This document shows, piece after piece, positions 1 to 9,540 of a stretch of 64,000 bases of DNA (position 1 is the stretch's first letter; every line of letters starts with the position of its first letter). The position numbers and the translations under genes are program-made. The notes under the pieces are model-generated. The model saw only the letters and a program-made list of their open reading frames with translations, did not search any database and had not been told where the DNA came from. Origin of the DNA: Tubiluchus corallicola (lineage: Eukaryota; Priapulida; Priapulimorpha; Priapulimorphida; Tubiluchidae); assembly GCA_030141605.1 (NCBI GenBank), contig JAQGDQ010000467.1, positions 1 to 64,000 of the forward strand. The letters run 5' to 3'.

Positions 1-333
1 TATAATTGTATAGTCCAGTGACTACATACACACTGGACACTATCTAAAATTAATGGTTGTTGTGAAGCCTGTACAACTCTGCATAGGTCAAGTTCTGTAC
101 CTGTATACTGACTGTGAAACAGGTTTTACTGACTGTTTTTTTGCTTTCTAGTTTTGCTCAATGTTCAGTGCAGCAGTTTTGCTACTCATGTTTTCTGTAG
201 TTTAATAAACACTTTTCTGTTGTGTGCAGTGCAAATATTTATTATAGATTTTTGGTTCTTATTCATACTTCTCTGTACCTAAACTCAATCATAACAAAGT
301 GATTGAACAACAACTTCAAAAATGATTTTCACA
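1..333 (+). mobile_element. Solo LTR, family 1 (cut by window edge)
   Basis: This is the 3' part of a TG...CA LTR, containing a TTTAATAAAC polyadenylation-type signal near 200 and ending in TTTCACA at 333. GTACC follows at 334-338, the same target duplication that flanks the copy at 2043-2461. The two are therefore one insertion event that was later duplicated, not two insertions. Confidence 0.8.
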
Positions 334-378
334 GTACCCTTTTTATTTTCCAGGTATCCTACCAGTTGAAAATTTTAA
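1..378. repeat. Left arm of 378-bp inverted repeat
   Basis: By eye this segment is the exact reverse complement of 1998-2375, with position p pairing with 2376-p. It holds most of a solo LTR (to 333), one copy of the LTR target duplication (334-338), the end of an intron and the first 25 nt of an SLC35A exon. Homology stops at 378, inside the exon. On the other side it reaches the window edge, so the true arm may be longer. Confidence 0.95.
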
Positions 379-459
379 CGACAGCTCTATTTTCTGTGAT
401 AATGCTACGACGAGCACTGTCTGCTGCCCAGTGGGCGGCTCTGGTTATTTTATTTATAG
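354..459 (+). CDS. SLC35A2: SLC35A2/A3-like nucleotide-sugar transporter, exon (intact copy of exon 3)
   Basis: This 106-nt exon is bounded by TTTTCCAG at 353 and a G|GTAATT donor at 460. It encodes [20 protein letters not shown] and a further membrane segment, ending phase 1 and joining in frame to the exon at 942. The motif [13 protein letters not shown] is a hallmark of the UDP-galactose/UDP-GlcNAc/CMP-sialic acid transporter family (SLC35A) in the Golgi membrane. No upstream plus-strand exon exists in the window. The matching 5' exons are on the minus strand at 4161-4358 and 6113-6241. Its first 25 nt lie inside the inverted repeat. Confidence 0.9.
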
Positions 460-823
460 GTAATTATGTGTACAATGAACATTCTCAAATCATTTCTCAC
501 TATTTCGATTGCTCAATAAATCTGTCAAACCTGAAAGCCTGATGGACCGTGTGTATGTAAATAATCCGTAATCCAATAATTTTCGCTTAATTTGTAGGTA
601 ATTGTTTGCTCTCCAGATATGCAATATGAATGACATGTAAATTTATCAAACCTGAAATTGTGATCGATTTTTCTGTGTAAATAAATAATCCAATTTTCAC
701 TTAACAACCCCCCCCCCACCACCAGAAATATTTCGTCGTCACAGGAACATTGACAATGGGTATAAACACATCCGGTTCATGAAGACAGAAGAATCGACAC
801 TGTGCTGCTTCCATGATTTCATA

Positions 824-905
824 ATATATATCAGGGATTTGCAAACTGCGGCCCGCGGGTCACTTGCGGCCTGCGAAGAGGCTTGTCAATTTTGCCACAA
901 ATTAC
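824..905 (+). mobile_element. hAT MITE fragment (CAGGGGTGTGCAAA family)
   Basis: About 80 bp resembling the left end of the elements at 5554 and 48249: a degenerate tip followed by the GCGGCCCGCGGG core. It lies in the intron between the plus-strand SLC35A exons, just before the acceptor at 941. An open frame runs through it into the exon but is not expected to be translated. Confidence 0.6.
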
Positions 906-941
906 TATTTTTTGTAATTTTTTTGTTGATTGATTTTCTAG

Positions 942-1534
942 GTGTTTCATTGGTTCAATTACCTGAACAAAGGCATCAGGGATCCGAAGTCGACCCCTCC
1001 AAGGAAACAAGTACAGTAGACACTGCACCCCATCAAAATCCTTTACTTGGCCTGTTTGCTGTCATCTGCGCCTGTATAATGTCAGGTTTCGCGGGCGTTT
1101 ATTTCGAAAAGATCCTCAAGGGCAGCGATGTGTCCATATGGGTCCGGAACGTCCAGCTGTCCGTCCTTTCTATACCATTCGGTGCTATAGCAATGTACCT
1201 AAAAGACGGGGAAGTCGTCCGGGAACACGGCGTGTTTTTCGGCTACAATTTTGTCGTGTGGTTCGTCGTTTTTGCGCAGGCTCTGGGAGGCCTGCTCGTT
1301 GCCGTGGTGATCAAATATGCCGACAACATCGTGAAGGGGTTTGCCTCGACGGTCGCCATCGTCATCTCCTGCGTCGCGTCCGTTTATTTATTCGATTTTA
1401 GAATCAGCTTCGTGTTTCTTCTGGGCACCACGTTTGTGATAATTTCCATATTTCTGTACGGAATGCCGACAAAGGAACCGAAGGTGAAGAGCACAGAGAC
1501 TCCGACAAAGCAAAGATCACTAGAGGAAACGTGA
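942..1534 (+). CDS. SLC35A2: SLC35A2/A3-like nucleotide-sugar transporter, C-terminal exon
   Basis: The acceptor is TTTTCTAG at 941, and the exon runs about 197 codons to a TGA at 1532-1534. Joined to the previous exon the protein reads ...VILFIGVSLVQLPEQ. It contains the family signatures SGFAGVYFEKILKGS, ALGGLLVAVVIKYADNI and VKGFAS, plus several membrane segments (transmembrane helices 6-10 in family terms). The tail after FLYGMP is short, hydrophilic and lysine-rich, as expected for a cytosolic Golgi-transporter C-terminus. Family members exchange UDP-sugar for UMP across the Golgi membrane. SLC35A2 is preferred over SLC35A3 because of KGS and the linkage to GPKOW, but the substrate cannot be proved from sequence. 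Confidence 0.92.
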
Positions 1535-1830
1535 AGATCTCTGGCAAACGAATTAGGAAGCGTGGTTTTCGAAGAGGATAGCAGTTGGGTTGTTCCAATT
1601 TGATTTCAGCAGTTTTAGTTGCTTGCGTAATTGATTTGATTTGCTACTGCAGCTAATAATAACAACAGTATTTAATAATACAGTAAGTCCTCTCTTAACA
1701 ACGCTAATGCTTTATAGTTAAAATACCACAACGTTATTAAAGCTTTTAAATAACATAGTTAAAAACCATGTCAAACGTTTCGACAGAGCTACTGTTGTCA
1801 TCGTCAGTGGTAACTTTTACACACAGTTTA
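1535..1830 (+). other. 3' flank / probable 3' UTR of SLC35A copy
   Basis: AT-rich, no coding. CAGTAAGTCCTCTCTTAACA at 1681 resembles one end of a DNA-transposon MITE; a similar motif in reverse (GAGGACTTACTG) occurs near 19661. No clear AATAAA was found close to the stop. Confidence 0.4.
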
Positions 1831-1997
1831 CAGTCAACCCTCGTTAAACCGGACTAATTGGGGGGGGGATAGTCCGGTTTAGCCGATTGTCCGATTTATC
1901 CGATATGCCTATATATGGTCTATATTATACAGGAATAATCACCTTAATAAGGCCTATATACATTGCACTATATACCACATATACAATGTATATTACT
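1831..1997. mobile_element. Pogo/Tigger-like MITE, truncated
   Basis: It begins after TA (1829-1830) with CAGTCAACCCTCGTTAAACC, the terminal inverted repeat of the elements at 16978, 17771 and 21516. It breaks off inside the element exactly where the inverted-repeat arm begins (1998). The breakpoint shares a short microhomology, TTTTAA, between transposon interior and exon. Confidence 0.85.
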
Positions 1998-2022
1998 TTA
2001 AAATTTTCAACTGGTAGGATAC
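1998..2022 (-). pseudogene. SLC35A2: SLC35A exon 3, truncated minus-strand copy
   Basis: After a TTTTCCAG acceptor (read on minus) the exon starts GTATCCTACCAG and encodes VSYQLKIL, then runs into MITE sequence and stops at TAA one codon later. In orientation and phase it follows the minus-strand exons at 6113-6241 and 4161-4358. The minus-strand gene as it stands therefore loses its last roughly 230 residues, which sit intact on the plus strand at 354-1534. Confidence 0.88.
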
Positions 2023-2375
2023 CTGGAAAATAAAAAGGGTACTGTGAAAATCATTTTTGAAGTTGTTGTTCAATCACTTTGTTATGATTGAGTTTAGGTA
2101 CAGAGAAGTATGAATAAGAACCAAAAATCTATAATAAATATTTGCACTGCACACAACAGAAAAGTGTTTATTAAACTACAGAAAACATGAGTAGCAAAAC
2201 TGCTGCACTGAACATTGAGCAAAACTAGAAAGCAAAAAAACAGTCAGTAAAACCTGTTTCACAGTCAGTATACAGGTACAGAACTTGACCTATGCAGAGT
2301 TGTACAGGCTTCACAACAACCATTAATTTTAGATAGTGTCCAGTGTGTATGTAGTCACTGGACTATACAATTATA
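1998..2375. repeat. Right arm of 378-bp inverted repeat
   Basis: Reverse complement of 1-378 with no mismatch seen by eye. Beyond 2375 the LTR continues to 2461, so this arm carries the complete insertion. At the inner end the exon sequence switches to pogo-like MITE sequence. Confidence 0.95.
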
Positions 2376-2461
2376 CTGAAGGTAAGTCAGCTGGTAGAAT
2401 GTAACAGGATTAGCACATAGATGGCAGCACCTAATTACAATGTACAATTCCAACTTCCACA
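2043..2461 (-). mobile_element. Solo LTR, family 1 (complete, 419 bp)
   Basis: On the minus strand it starts TGTGGAAGTTGG and ends TTTCACA, with a 5-bp target duplication GTACC (plus-strand GGTAC at 2038-2042 and 2462-2466). It contains an AATAAA-type signal in its sense orientation. No internal retroelement genes flank it, so it is a solo LTR. It sits in an SLC35A intron. Confidence 0.88.
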
Positions 2462-2496
2462 GGTACCTTGTAAATATAACACATATATTTTCACAT

Positions 2497-2523
2497 GTAT
2501 ATATATATATATATATATATATA
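2497..2523. repeat. (TA)n microsatellite
   Basis: About 12 TA dinucleotides. Confidence 0.9.
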
Positions 2524-2569
2524 ATGTGATATAATAAGTATGCTATCATATATGTGCTTGCATAGCAAA

Positions 2570-2930
2570 ATCGTCCGTAAGTCGGCACTTAAGCTTTTCT
2601 AGTTATTCACAAATCCTGAACATCCCCATTTCATGAGGATCATTTTGATACCAATCTCATCGCTCTATGTTATTTCTAAGCTGAGGTAATCCACGTTGAA
2701 GCTGAAAAGTGCACACTACGAACCGAAAAACGTAACTTTGAGAAAATCTCTATGAAAGTTAGCTCTTTGTCTCGTTTTTATAAAACACTTAGGAACCGTA
2801 CAAATGTCGGTTACTATGGACATTGCAAGAGCACATTGAATTTATGTTCAGTTCCACTAAATGGCCCTTCCCGATGAAGGTCTGGGCTTGGCAAGAGAAA
2901 AAACCCGAAGAAAAATGACTGTTTCCACAA
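2570..2930. repeat. Dispersed repeat, partner at about 7140-7750
   Basis: Shared landmarks with 7140-7750 include TTATTTCTAAGCTGAG, TCTGGGCTTGGCAA and AAAAACCCGAAG, in the same order. Unclassified; probably transposon debris. Confidence 0.6.
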
Positions 2931-2931
2931 G

Positions 2932-2989
2932 CAAGTAAGTAAGTCAGTAAGTAAGTAAGTAAGTAAGTAAATCAGTAAGTCTGTAAGTC

Positions 2990-3040
<51 letters not shown>

Positions 3041-3113
3041 CAGTCAGTCAGTCAGTCAGTCAGTCAGTCAGTCAGTCAGTCAGTCAGTCAGCCAGCCAGT
3101 CAGTCAGTCAGTC

Positions 3114-3148
<35 letters not shown>

Positions 3149-3168
3149 CAGTAAGTAAGTCTATAAGT
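2932..3168. repeat. (AAGT)n/(CAGT)n tetranucleotide array
   Basis: About 235 bp of AAGT units with a central block of CAGT units. A shorter array of the same unit precedes the same downstream repeat at 45287. Confidence 0.95.
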
Positions 3169-3350
3169 TTATCACCATTTTTAAAATAGAAAAATACATA
3201 ACTAAGAGATTTATAAATCTGTACAACATACAATAATATTACAAAGTGCAAAAGTAATTATTGATTAGTGGTGAAAGGGTGGCGAAAGAACTATAACTTA
3301 TCGAGGTCAGCCACCCTCTCAGGATTGTTACTAATATAATTAATTAGTTA
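3166..3350. repeat. Dispersed repeat (LINE 3'-end-like), partner at 45307-45490
   Basis: Nearly the same 185 bp recurs at 45307-45490, each copy preceded by an AAGT array. It contains TCGAGGTCAGCCACCCTC; a diverged relative (GGTCATCGAGTCAGCCTCC) lies near 59735. A retroelement tail with a simple-sequence terminus is the likeliest identity. Confidence 0.6.
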
Positions 3351-3505
3351 AAGTGCATTAGTAGTTTCTAGCTAGAAAAGTGGGGTCATAAAATTAAATT
3401 TTTAGTATTTCTAAACATTTTCTTCATAATATCATGCTAGAATATAAAAGTTCAATATATTTAGCATTTGTTTAGTGTTTATAAAATGACAACAAGCAAT
3501 ATGAT

Positions 3506-4062
3506 CAGGGTGCACAAGATTATGGATACGTATAAAATAAATAAAATAGCTTATATTATGGATTTTTGAAATTTTATTTTATGGATATCAATAAAATAAG
3601 AAATAGACTATATCTGGAACGAGATGCCCAGGGGGAAATCAATTAAAAAGTAAAAACAGGAGGCTTGAAACGTGTTATTAAACACGCAGGTTTGATTTTA
3701 TCGGTTTCGTTTTAATTTTATCGGCTTCATATCACATCAAATTTAATCAAATTTTACGAGACAATGGCTGGGTTTCTCTCAGTTGTTTTCAGACCGAACT
3801 CCAGCTCATGCTTTGGTTGAAACTTTGCCATCTTGATAACAAAAAAACAAATGTAAAATAGCAAATCCGGAAATGCGCTTTTGTTGGGTTGTTTTCTTTC
3901 TCTTTCTCTCCTTCTAACGTTCGTTTTCAGTATTGCCAATGCTTACAACTCGTTACTTTGTACAAAAAATCACAAAAAAAAATATTTTTTATGGATTTTT
4001 CAAATTTTATTTTATGGATTTTTGGTCTTATTTTATGGATATCCATAATCTTATGCAGCCTG
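3506..4062. mobile_element. hAT-like MITE (CAGGGTGCACAAGATTATGG)
   Basis: Terminal inverted repeats are CAGGGTGCACAAGATTATGG and its complement ending GCAGCCTG. The sister copy at 46182-46717 has an exact 8-bp target duplication; here the flanks no longer match. AT-rich, no transposase. Confidence 0.8.
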
Positions 4063-4160
4063 ACCATGACTGATTCAGAAATGGAGAGATTATTATATGA
4101 CAGTAGCTATTTGAACACGGTAAATATCACTATCAAATACTAAAAACCTCATCGCCATAC

Positions 4161-4358
4161 CTGAAATGTGGCAGCATCTAAATTGGATATTGCCAAATAT
4201 AGCAGGTTGTTCTGCACAAAATATATACAGGAAGGCACTGTGACTTTCAAAGTGTCGAATGGATTCTGGATGATCTTTTCGTGAAGATGAGACGCCCATC
4301 CACCGATGCTCTTCACCTCCACCAAGATTAGAACCAGACATGTGATCAATTTAACTAC
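4161..4358 (-). CDS. SLC35A2: SLC35A2/A3-like transporter, exon 2 (minus strand)
   Basis: This 198-nt, 66-codon exon is phase 0 at both ends: acceptor ATATTTCAG, donor CAG|GTATGG. It encodes VVKLITCLVLILVEVKS..., then NPFDTLKVTVPSCIYFVQNN and LLYLAISNLDAATFQ. These match the conserved VPSxIYxxQNNLLYxAxSNLDAATxQ block of SLC35A transporters, which directly precedes the V(S/T)[12 protein letters not shown] block found on the opposite strand at 354. It follows the exon at 6113-6241 in phase. Confidence 0.95.
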
Positions 4359-4844
4359 CTGAAATATAGTAAAGCATTTAGAAACAAGTCCTTTGAGAAT
4401 TTGTCTAGAATGACTGCTGTCTAATTATATCATTTGAACATTTGCTTTTTAATTGTACTTTGGTCGACGAAAATGAAAGATTAGCGCTCGCAAATAGCCT
4501 ACAATTTCAAAACATTAGTAAAATTTATACCTCTCGTGACAAAAACCTGCTAGTTGCTTTCTCTGAGTTAGTTTGTGATTCGTTTTTACAAACTTTAGTA
4601 TAAAATATTGAACTTTTATATTATATCTGTCACTTTTATATTATACAGGTCGTTTTGTGTAAACTGGTACTATTTGATTTTAGTTGTTCTTTTATTGGTA
4701 TATTGATTTATTGGTATTTAAAAGTCTTACGTATATAACAGCTATTTTATTTACAAAGTTTTTTTAACCATACCCTGCAAATAGAGGGTCCCTGTATGTA
4801 TTTTATGTAAATATTTGTATATGCATTCAATCTTAAATTTTAAA
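4359..4844. other. SLC35A intron sequence, no gene seen
   Basis: AT-rich; no coding and no clear transposon end. Confidence 0.5.
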
Positions 4845-5440
4845 TAAAGAATAATAATAATAATAATAATAATTATATCCTATGTCAATTTTAAGATCTC
4901 TACTAAATTTTGCTTTATATTTGTATATAGTAGATTTTCATTGAGTCTAATTACATAAGTCTCATATCTAAAATTGGCTGTGCATCAAATATAAAAAATT
5001 TTACTAATGTAATTACAAAAATAATTACATTTTATATAATATATGCATGTACAATTGTACATATTAAGTCTAGTAAAAATATATCTAGCACTCGCATCAT
5101 ATGAAAAGTTAAATAGCTTCCGTGTTGATGCATTATATGCAACTTTGAGTTTGCTAAGATTGTAAGAATAAAAATGTCTCCAAGTGGACATACAATAAAA
5201 AGTAGTGCCGTAAGCATTAAACAATTGTCCCTTCACGTTAACTGAACAGCGAGTAAATTTCATGAGTAATTTATTTGCTCTACCATAGTAAATTGACCAT
5301 TGTCCAAAACAAGGACAGCTGAACAGATTTAGATGCTCTGAAGAAAGATTGATTACATACTCGACTCGACTTAAACAACATAGATACTTGGCATGTGGCA
5401 GCTGATCGGGGAACACGACATCAAATCAGGAAATGTTGCA
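4845..5440 (-). mobile_element. LINE reverse-transcriptase C-terminal fragment
   Basis: A minus-strand open frame (about 5416-4985) carries YYGRANKLLMKFTRCSVNVK, then GQLFNAYGTTFYC and LSKLKVAYNASTRKLF. This is the region after the polymerase motifs in many non-LTR retrotransposons (typically RANxLLRKFxxCS..VKxxLFxxYC...Y). The 3' side ends near an ATT/AAT array at 4850-4872, typical of LINE tails. The polymerase core and endonuclease are missing. It lies in an SLC35A intron. Confidence 0.75.
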
Positions 5441-5553
5441 TAACAGAAGCATCTAAGATGATAAAATTCAAATGACATGATAATAGTGCCATCCTCAATG
5501 GAGTCATAAAAATTATACCATTTGTGTAAATCTCTATAGCATATACCTTACTT

Positions 5554-6053
5554 CAGGGGTGTGCAAATTGCGGCCCGTGGGCCACTTGCAGCCCGCCGAG
5601 AGAATTTGTGCGGCCCGCGAAGAGATTTGTCAACCTAATGAAAGTGTGGCCCGGGCGATTAATTGAGTGTATCCCGCTGAAGTCTGTGCCACGATCCCAA
5701 AGATAGTGCGGGTAGTTTTTTCTACTAGATCGGATGCCATTAACCCTTACAAGACGGTTGTAGCTTAATAACATTGTACTACACAGACTGTGTAATACAC
5801 ATTACTAATATGCATTGTAAAGAAATTACCACTATCTGTCCCGAAAGTAGAAATATATGGTTTGTAATATAAATTTTAAAAACTTCTAAAATAGTTTCTT
5901 GGGTGTAGTAGTAATGATGTACGCAGGTCGGATGCAAAAAAATCGTTATTAGGCCTTTCTGTACTTGGCTCCTTGATCAAACTGCCTGTGGCCCACAGGA
6001 ATTGCGGGAAAGTTTAATGGGGCCCGGCTAGTCAGATAATTTGCACACCCCTG
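5554..6053. mobile_element. hAT-like MITE (CAGGGGTGTGCAAA family), 500 bp
   Basis: Termini are CAGGGGTGTGCAAATTG and TTTGCACACCCCTG. The flanks (CCTTACTT / ACCTACTT) are a partly decayed 8-bp duplication. The subterminal GC-rich block GCGGCCCGTGGGCC is typical of many hAT elements. No transposase; short open frames inside are fortuitous. Confidence 0.88.
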
Positions 6054-6112
6054 ACCTACTTACATACACAATATACATGAAATAAATAGAGCACTAGACT
6101 ATAAGGACTTAC

Positions 6113-6241
6113 TTCACCCATTAGGACAGCAGACGTTGCCAGAAACATATCTCCGGGACGAGTGCGTGCATACCGCATCGTGAGAATAACACAGGCATTC
6201 TGTACGACAAGTAGTACAAGACTTGTGTACTTTAGCATTCG
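6113..6241 (-). CDS. SLC35A2: SLC35A2/A3-like transporter, N-terminal exon (minus strand)
   Basis: Encodes [17 protein letters not shown], then [23 protein letters not shown], matching the LKYxSLxxLVVQNAS...RYxRTxPGDxFxxTxAVxMAE start of SLC35A proteins (first membrane helix and lumenal loop). The donor is GAA|GTAAGT, phase 0, joining directly to VVKLI at 4358. The acceptor is probably GCATCAG just upstream, giving an exon start near 6241. The internal ATG at 6238 would give a short N-terminus, or a further 5' exon supplies the start. Upstream lies a 39-bp minisatellite that stays open in the same frame. Confidence 0.9.
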
Positions 6242-6244
6242 CTG

Positions 6245-6640
6245 ATGCTGAGGCTGCATACCTGTAAAAATTTCAATGTGCTGATACTTATGTTTCATAC
6301 CTATAAAATTTTCAGTATGCTGATGTTGCAGCTGCATATCTGTAAAAATTTCAATATGCTGATGCTGCAGCTGCATACCTGTAAAAATTTCAATATGCTG
6401 ATGTTGCAGCTGCATATTTGCAAAAATTTCAACATGCTGATGCTGCAGCTGCATACCTGCAAAAATGTCAATATGCTGATCCTGCAACTGCATACCTGTA
6501 AAATTTCAATATGCTGATGTTGTAGCTGCATAATTGCAAAAATGTCAATATGCTGATCCTGCAACTGCATACCTGTAAAAATTTCAGTATGCTGATGTTG
6601 TAGCTGCATAATTGCAAAAATGTCAATATGCTGATGTAAC
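6245..6640. repeat. 39-bp minisatellite, about 10 units, abutting the SLC35A exon
   Basis: The unit reads on minus as CTGCAGCATCAGCATATTGA plus AATTTTTACAGGTATG (with slight variants), 39 bp, so it preserves frame. The first several units are open in the frame of the adjacent exon (13-residue units [13 protein letters not shown]); further units shift frame after a shortened unit near 6500. Each unit contains AG-ending, pyrimidine-poor acceptor-like sites. Confidence 0.9.
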
Positions 6641-7139
6641 TAACGAATGGCGATATTCATGTAACAGTGAAAAACTAATGTCGCAAACAGGAAATTAAAG
6701 TTCCATGGAAATAATACTTTCATGTGATTGAAGAAAGAATATTTATCAATATTTTCCCTTCCAATATTTTATACATTGAATCACTTTGACCTATGATTAG
6801 CAACTTTTCTTTTACTTTATTTTGAAGTAAAGTTGACAAATTACAGTACTCGCATCACATTGTAATGTCATAAATTATTCAAATTGTACAAAAATTTGTG
6901 TAAGAATTTCCTCTAGATGGCAAATACCTACAGTACGCTTCTTATCATTAAATCGGCAGTTTGAAAGGTTAACCTCTAGTTTAACCCTTTAATTGCAAGA
7001 TTACACAAAGTGCACAATATAAGTTATACCATTAAACGAAAATATGCGGTGTTAGGAAATAATTGCACGCACCCCCACCCCCAGTGTGCAGAGGAACCGG
7101 AAAACTGATAAAACTATCATGAAGAGGATTTAATTTTGA
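6641..7139. other. Intergenic, no feature seen
   Basis: AT-rich sequence between the SLC35A 5' end and repeats. It may include the SLC35A promoter or a first exon, but none could be identified. Confidence 0.4.
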
Positions 7140-7750
7140 TTGAAGACCATTTGCGTTTGCACAGCAAAAATGTCCCTCAGTCAGCAGTCGACCTTACCCA
7201 CATGTCCTAAATCTATATGATCACTCTACATTATTTCTAAGCTGAGATAATCCAGGTTGAGTTGTGGTGCACTATGCACAACATCTTGAGAAAATTACAA
7301 TTAATACAATTGTTTTTTGGTATGTTTCTACAAAAATGCTTAGCAACTGTGCAAAACGTTGCACTGTTGCCGTTACCGTCAAAGGATAGAGGTTATGCAT
7401 ACAGAGCTTATAAACCTCTCCACTCTTCCTTGTTTACTTTATCAATACTAAAAATACATAATAGGTGGCGACACTGCGATCACAAAGCGAAGCATAGGGT
7501 TTCTTGTTGTCATTGTGGCAACCTGGGGTCTATATATTTTTCAGCATTGTTTTTCCAAAATCTATCAAGACGAGACTTAAACTGGGCAGGATTTGGTGCT
7601 TGTATTACATGGTCCAGGCAGCTTGTTCCACTCATTAATGTAAAGGTACACTGAAATTACATTTAAATCCAGTAGATGGTTCTTCTAGATCAGGATCTGG
7701 GCTTGGCAACAGACAAAAAACCCGAAGCAAAATAACAGCTTCCACAAGCT
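7140..7750 (-). mobile_element. Degenerate retroelement region with LINE tail
   Basis: Read on minus near 7635-7530, the sequence encodes an RT C-terminal tail, ...DHVIQAPNPAQFKSRLDRFW, resembling the WNxLPxxVxxAxSxxxFKxRLD end of CR1/L2-type LINEs. The region also shares blocks with 2570-2930. The 130-codon plus-strand open frame over it (7262-7654) is a shadow. Confidence 0.55.
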
Positions 7751-8284
7751 CCGGCCGGAGTTTGAAAATACAAGTTTTTCACAATTGTAACACCAATTTT
7801 TAAGCAAAGAAGTGGATAAGGGGTTATAGAATTTAATTTTTAGTATTTTTAAAAACAATTTCCTGGTGATTTGATGTTAGAATATGAAAGTAAAATGTAT
7901 TTAGCATTTCTTTTTGTAAAACGACCCAGTTTTTAATTTTGATATTTGATCAGCTTTTAATACACTCCACATTGAAGGATCATAACATCTTTTAACTGCA
8001 CCAACTTATGAACGCACAGGTTTTGGTTTGCGCGCCTTTTATTACCAAGTCTGTAATGATGCATTGATGCATCGTGATGTCTCTTGTTACGATATACATC
8101 TCACCAAAGTACACAAGTGTCGTAATAATCCAAGTAAATTAGCATGTGCTTTACTGCATCCCATAAAAACGACGTGAAGCAATTCAAGCTGCAGCAGTTG
8201 AAAATGTAAGGTATTTAACGTGTAGTAAGCAAATAATGTTGTTTACACAAAAACCTGAGACGTGGTAAAGTGTACAAACAACTG

Positions 8285-8370
8285 AAAATGCAAAAACAAC
8301 ATCTAAACCTAAAGTATTGATAACCAGAAAATGCAAAAACAACATCTAAACCTAAAGTATTGATATGTTT
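8285..8370. repeat. Tandem duplication, about 43 bp x 2
   Basis: GAAAATGCAAAAACAACATC and the following CTAAACCTAAAGTATTGAT are repeated once. Confidence 0.85.
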
Positions 8371-8389
8371 TGCTTTTCTGCTGACTTAC

Positions 8390-8955
8390 AATGTAGACAA
8401 CAGCCAACACATCACATAAGTGATAAACAGGAATCAAATAGTTTGTTCAGTTATTTAAATATTTAGCAATCCCGAAAACTGTTTACTTGATAACATACAT
8501 AGCACTTTTTATCAATAGCTTCATCTAGTTTTTTTATAAAACCTGCAAACATTAACTCAGGTGTATCGTGATGTCACATCATATCATATCATATCATATC
8601 ATATCATATCATATCATACCATATCATGTAACTTAGGTGTATCATTACAACCCTAATACATTATTGTGGAATACTTAATAGTGAGTGATAATTTATCTAG
8701 GTAACTTGACTATTTCTTGATACATATACTTACATATAGTTAAACCATTTGTGACCTTGAGGAGAAATGGAGACAATGCAAACAATAGCCAACACATTAT
8801 ACAAGTAATAAACAAAAATCAAGCAGTTTTTCAAGCTAGTTTAGCAATTAGCAATCCTAAAACTGCTTATTGATAATTATGCTTAGCATTTATCATCAAC
8901 GACTATATCTAGTTTTCTTTACAAAACCTACAAACATTAACTCAGCTGTATTGTT
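8390..8955. repeat. Diverged tandem duplication, about 190 bp at 380-bp spacing
   Basis: 8390-8580 and 8768-8955 share CAGCCAACACAT, AATAGTTT/AAGCAGTTT, TAGCAATCC and ACATTAACTCAG in the same order. Between them lies an ATATC pentamer array (about 8578-8630). Unclassified; probably a diverged transposon pair. Confidence 0.6.
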
Positions 8956-9540
8956 TGTATCGTGTGGTTAATATCGTGATATGTATCATATATCATATAT
9001 ATTCATATATATGTCAGATGCATCGTTACAGCCCTAATAAAAAGAAATATTATAATGACTAAAATATAAAAAAAATACACATACATCTATACTAGTGATT
9101 ACTTTTACGTAAACCCAAGTAGCAACATTGTTAATCATATATAGTTGTTTCTTTTTACTCCTCCTTGCCCTTGCTGACTGGCAATAAACAAAGTTTAAAT
9201 AAACTAGAAGTATGAACAAACTGCTCAAGGGTGCTCAATGGCTACATCCATTTTGACAGTATTGAGCACATAAAACAGATCAGACACACTCTAATTTTGA
9301 ATATCTCGCCACATTCACCTTTGACATGTTGCACCCAGAAGCATGGCACCAGGTTTTATTGAGACATATCCTTATGTCACTTTTGTGATCTTGACTTTTG
9401 GCCATTTGAACACAACATCGGCAAGTTTGAAAGCCCCATCCACACCTAGCACCAACCAAGTTTGGCGGTTGCAGTATCAGTTTAATTTTTTATGCGGGTA
9501 CAATTAAATGTCCCATCTGAGGTCCAAATAGTGTGGGCAT

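Noticed and set aside
7262-7654. 130-codon plus-strand frame
   Set aside because: No domain; overlaps a minus-strand LINE tail and dispersed repeat.
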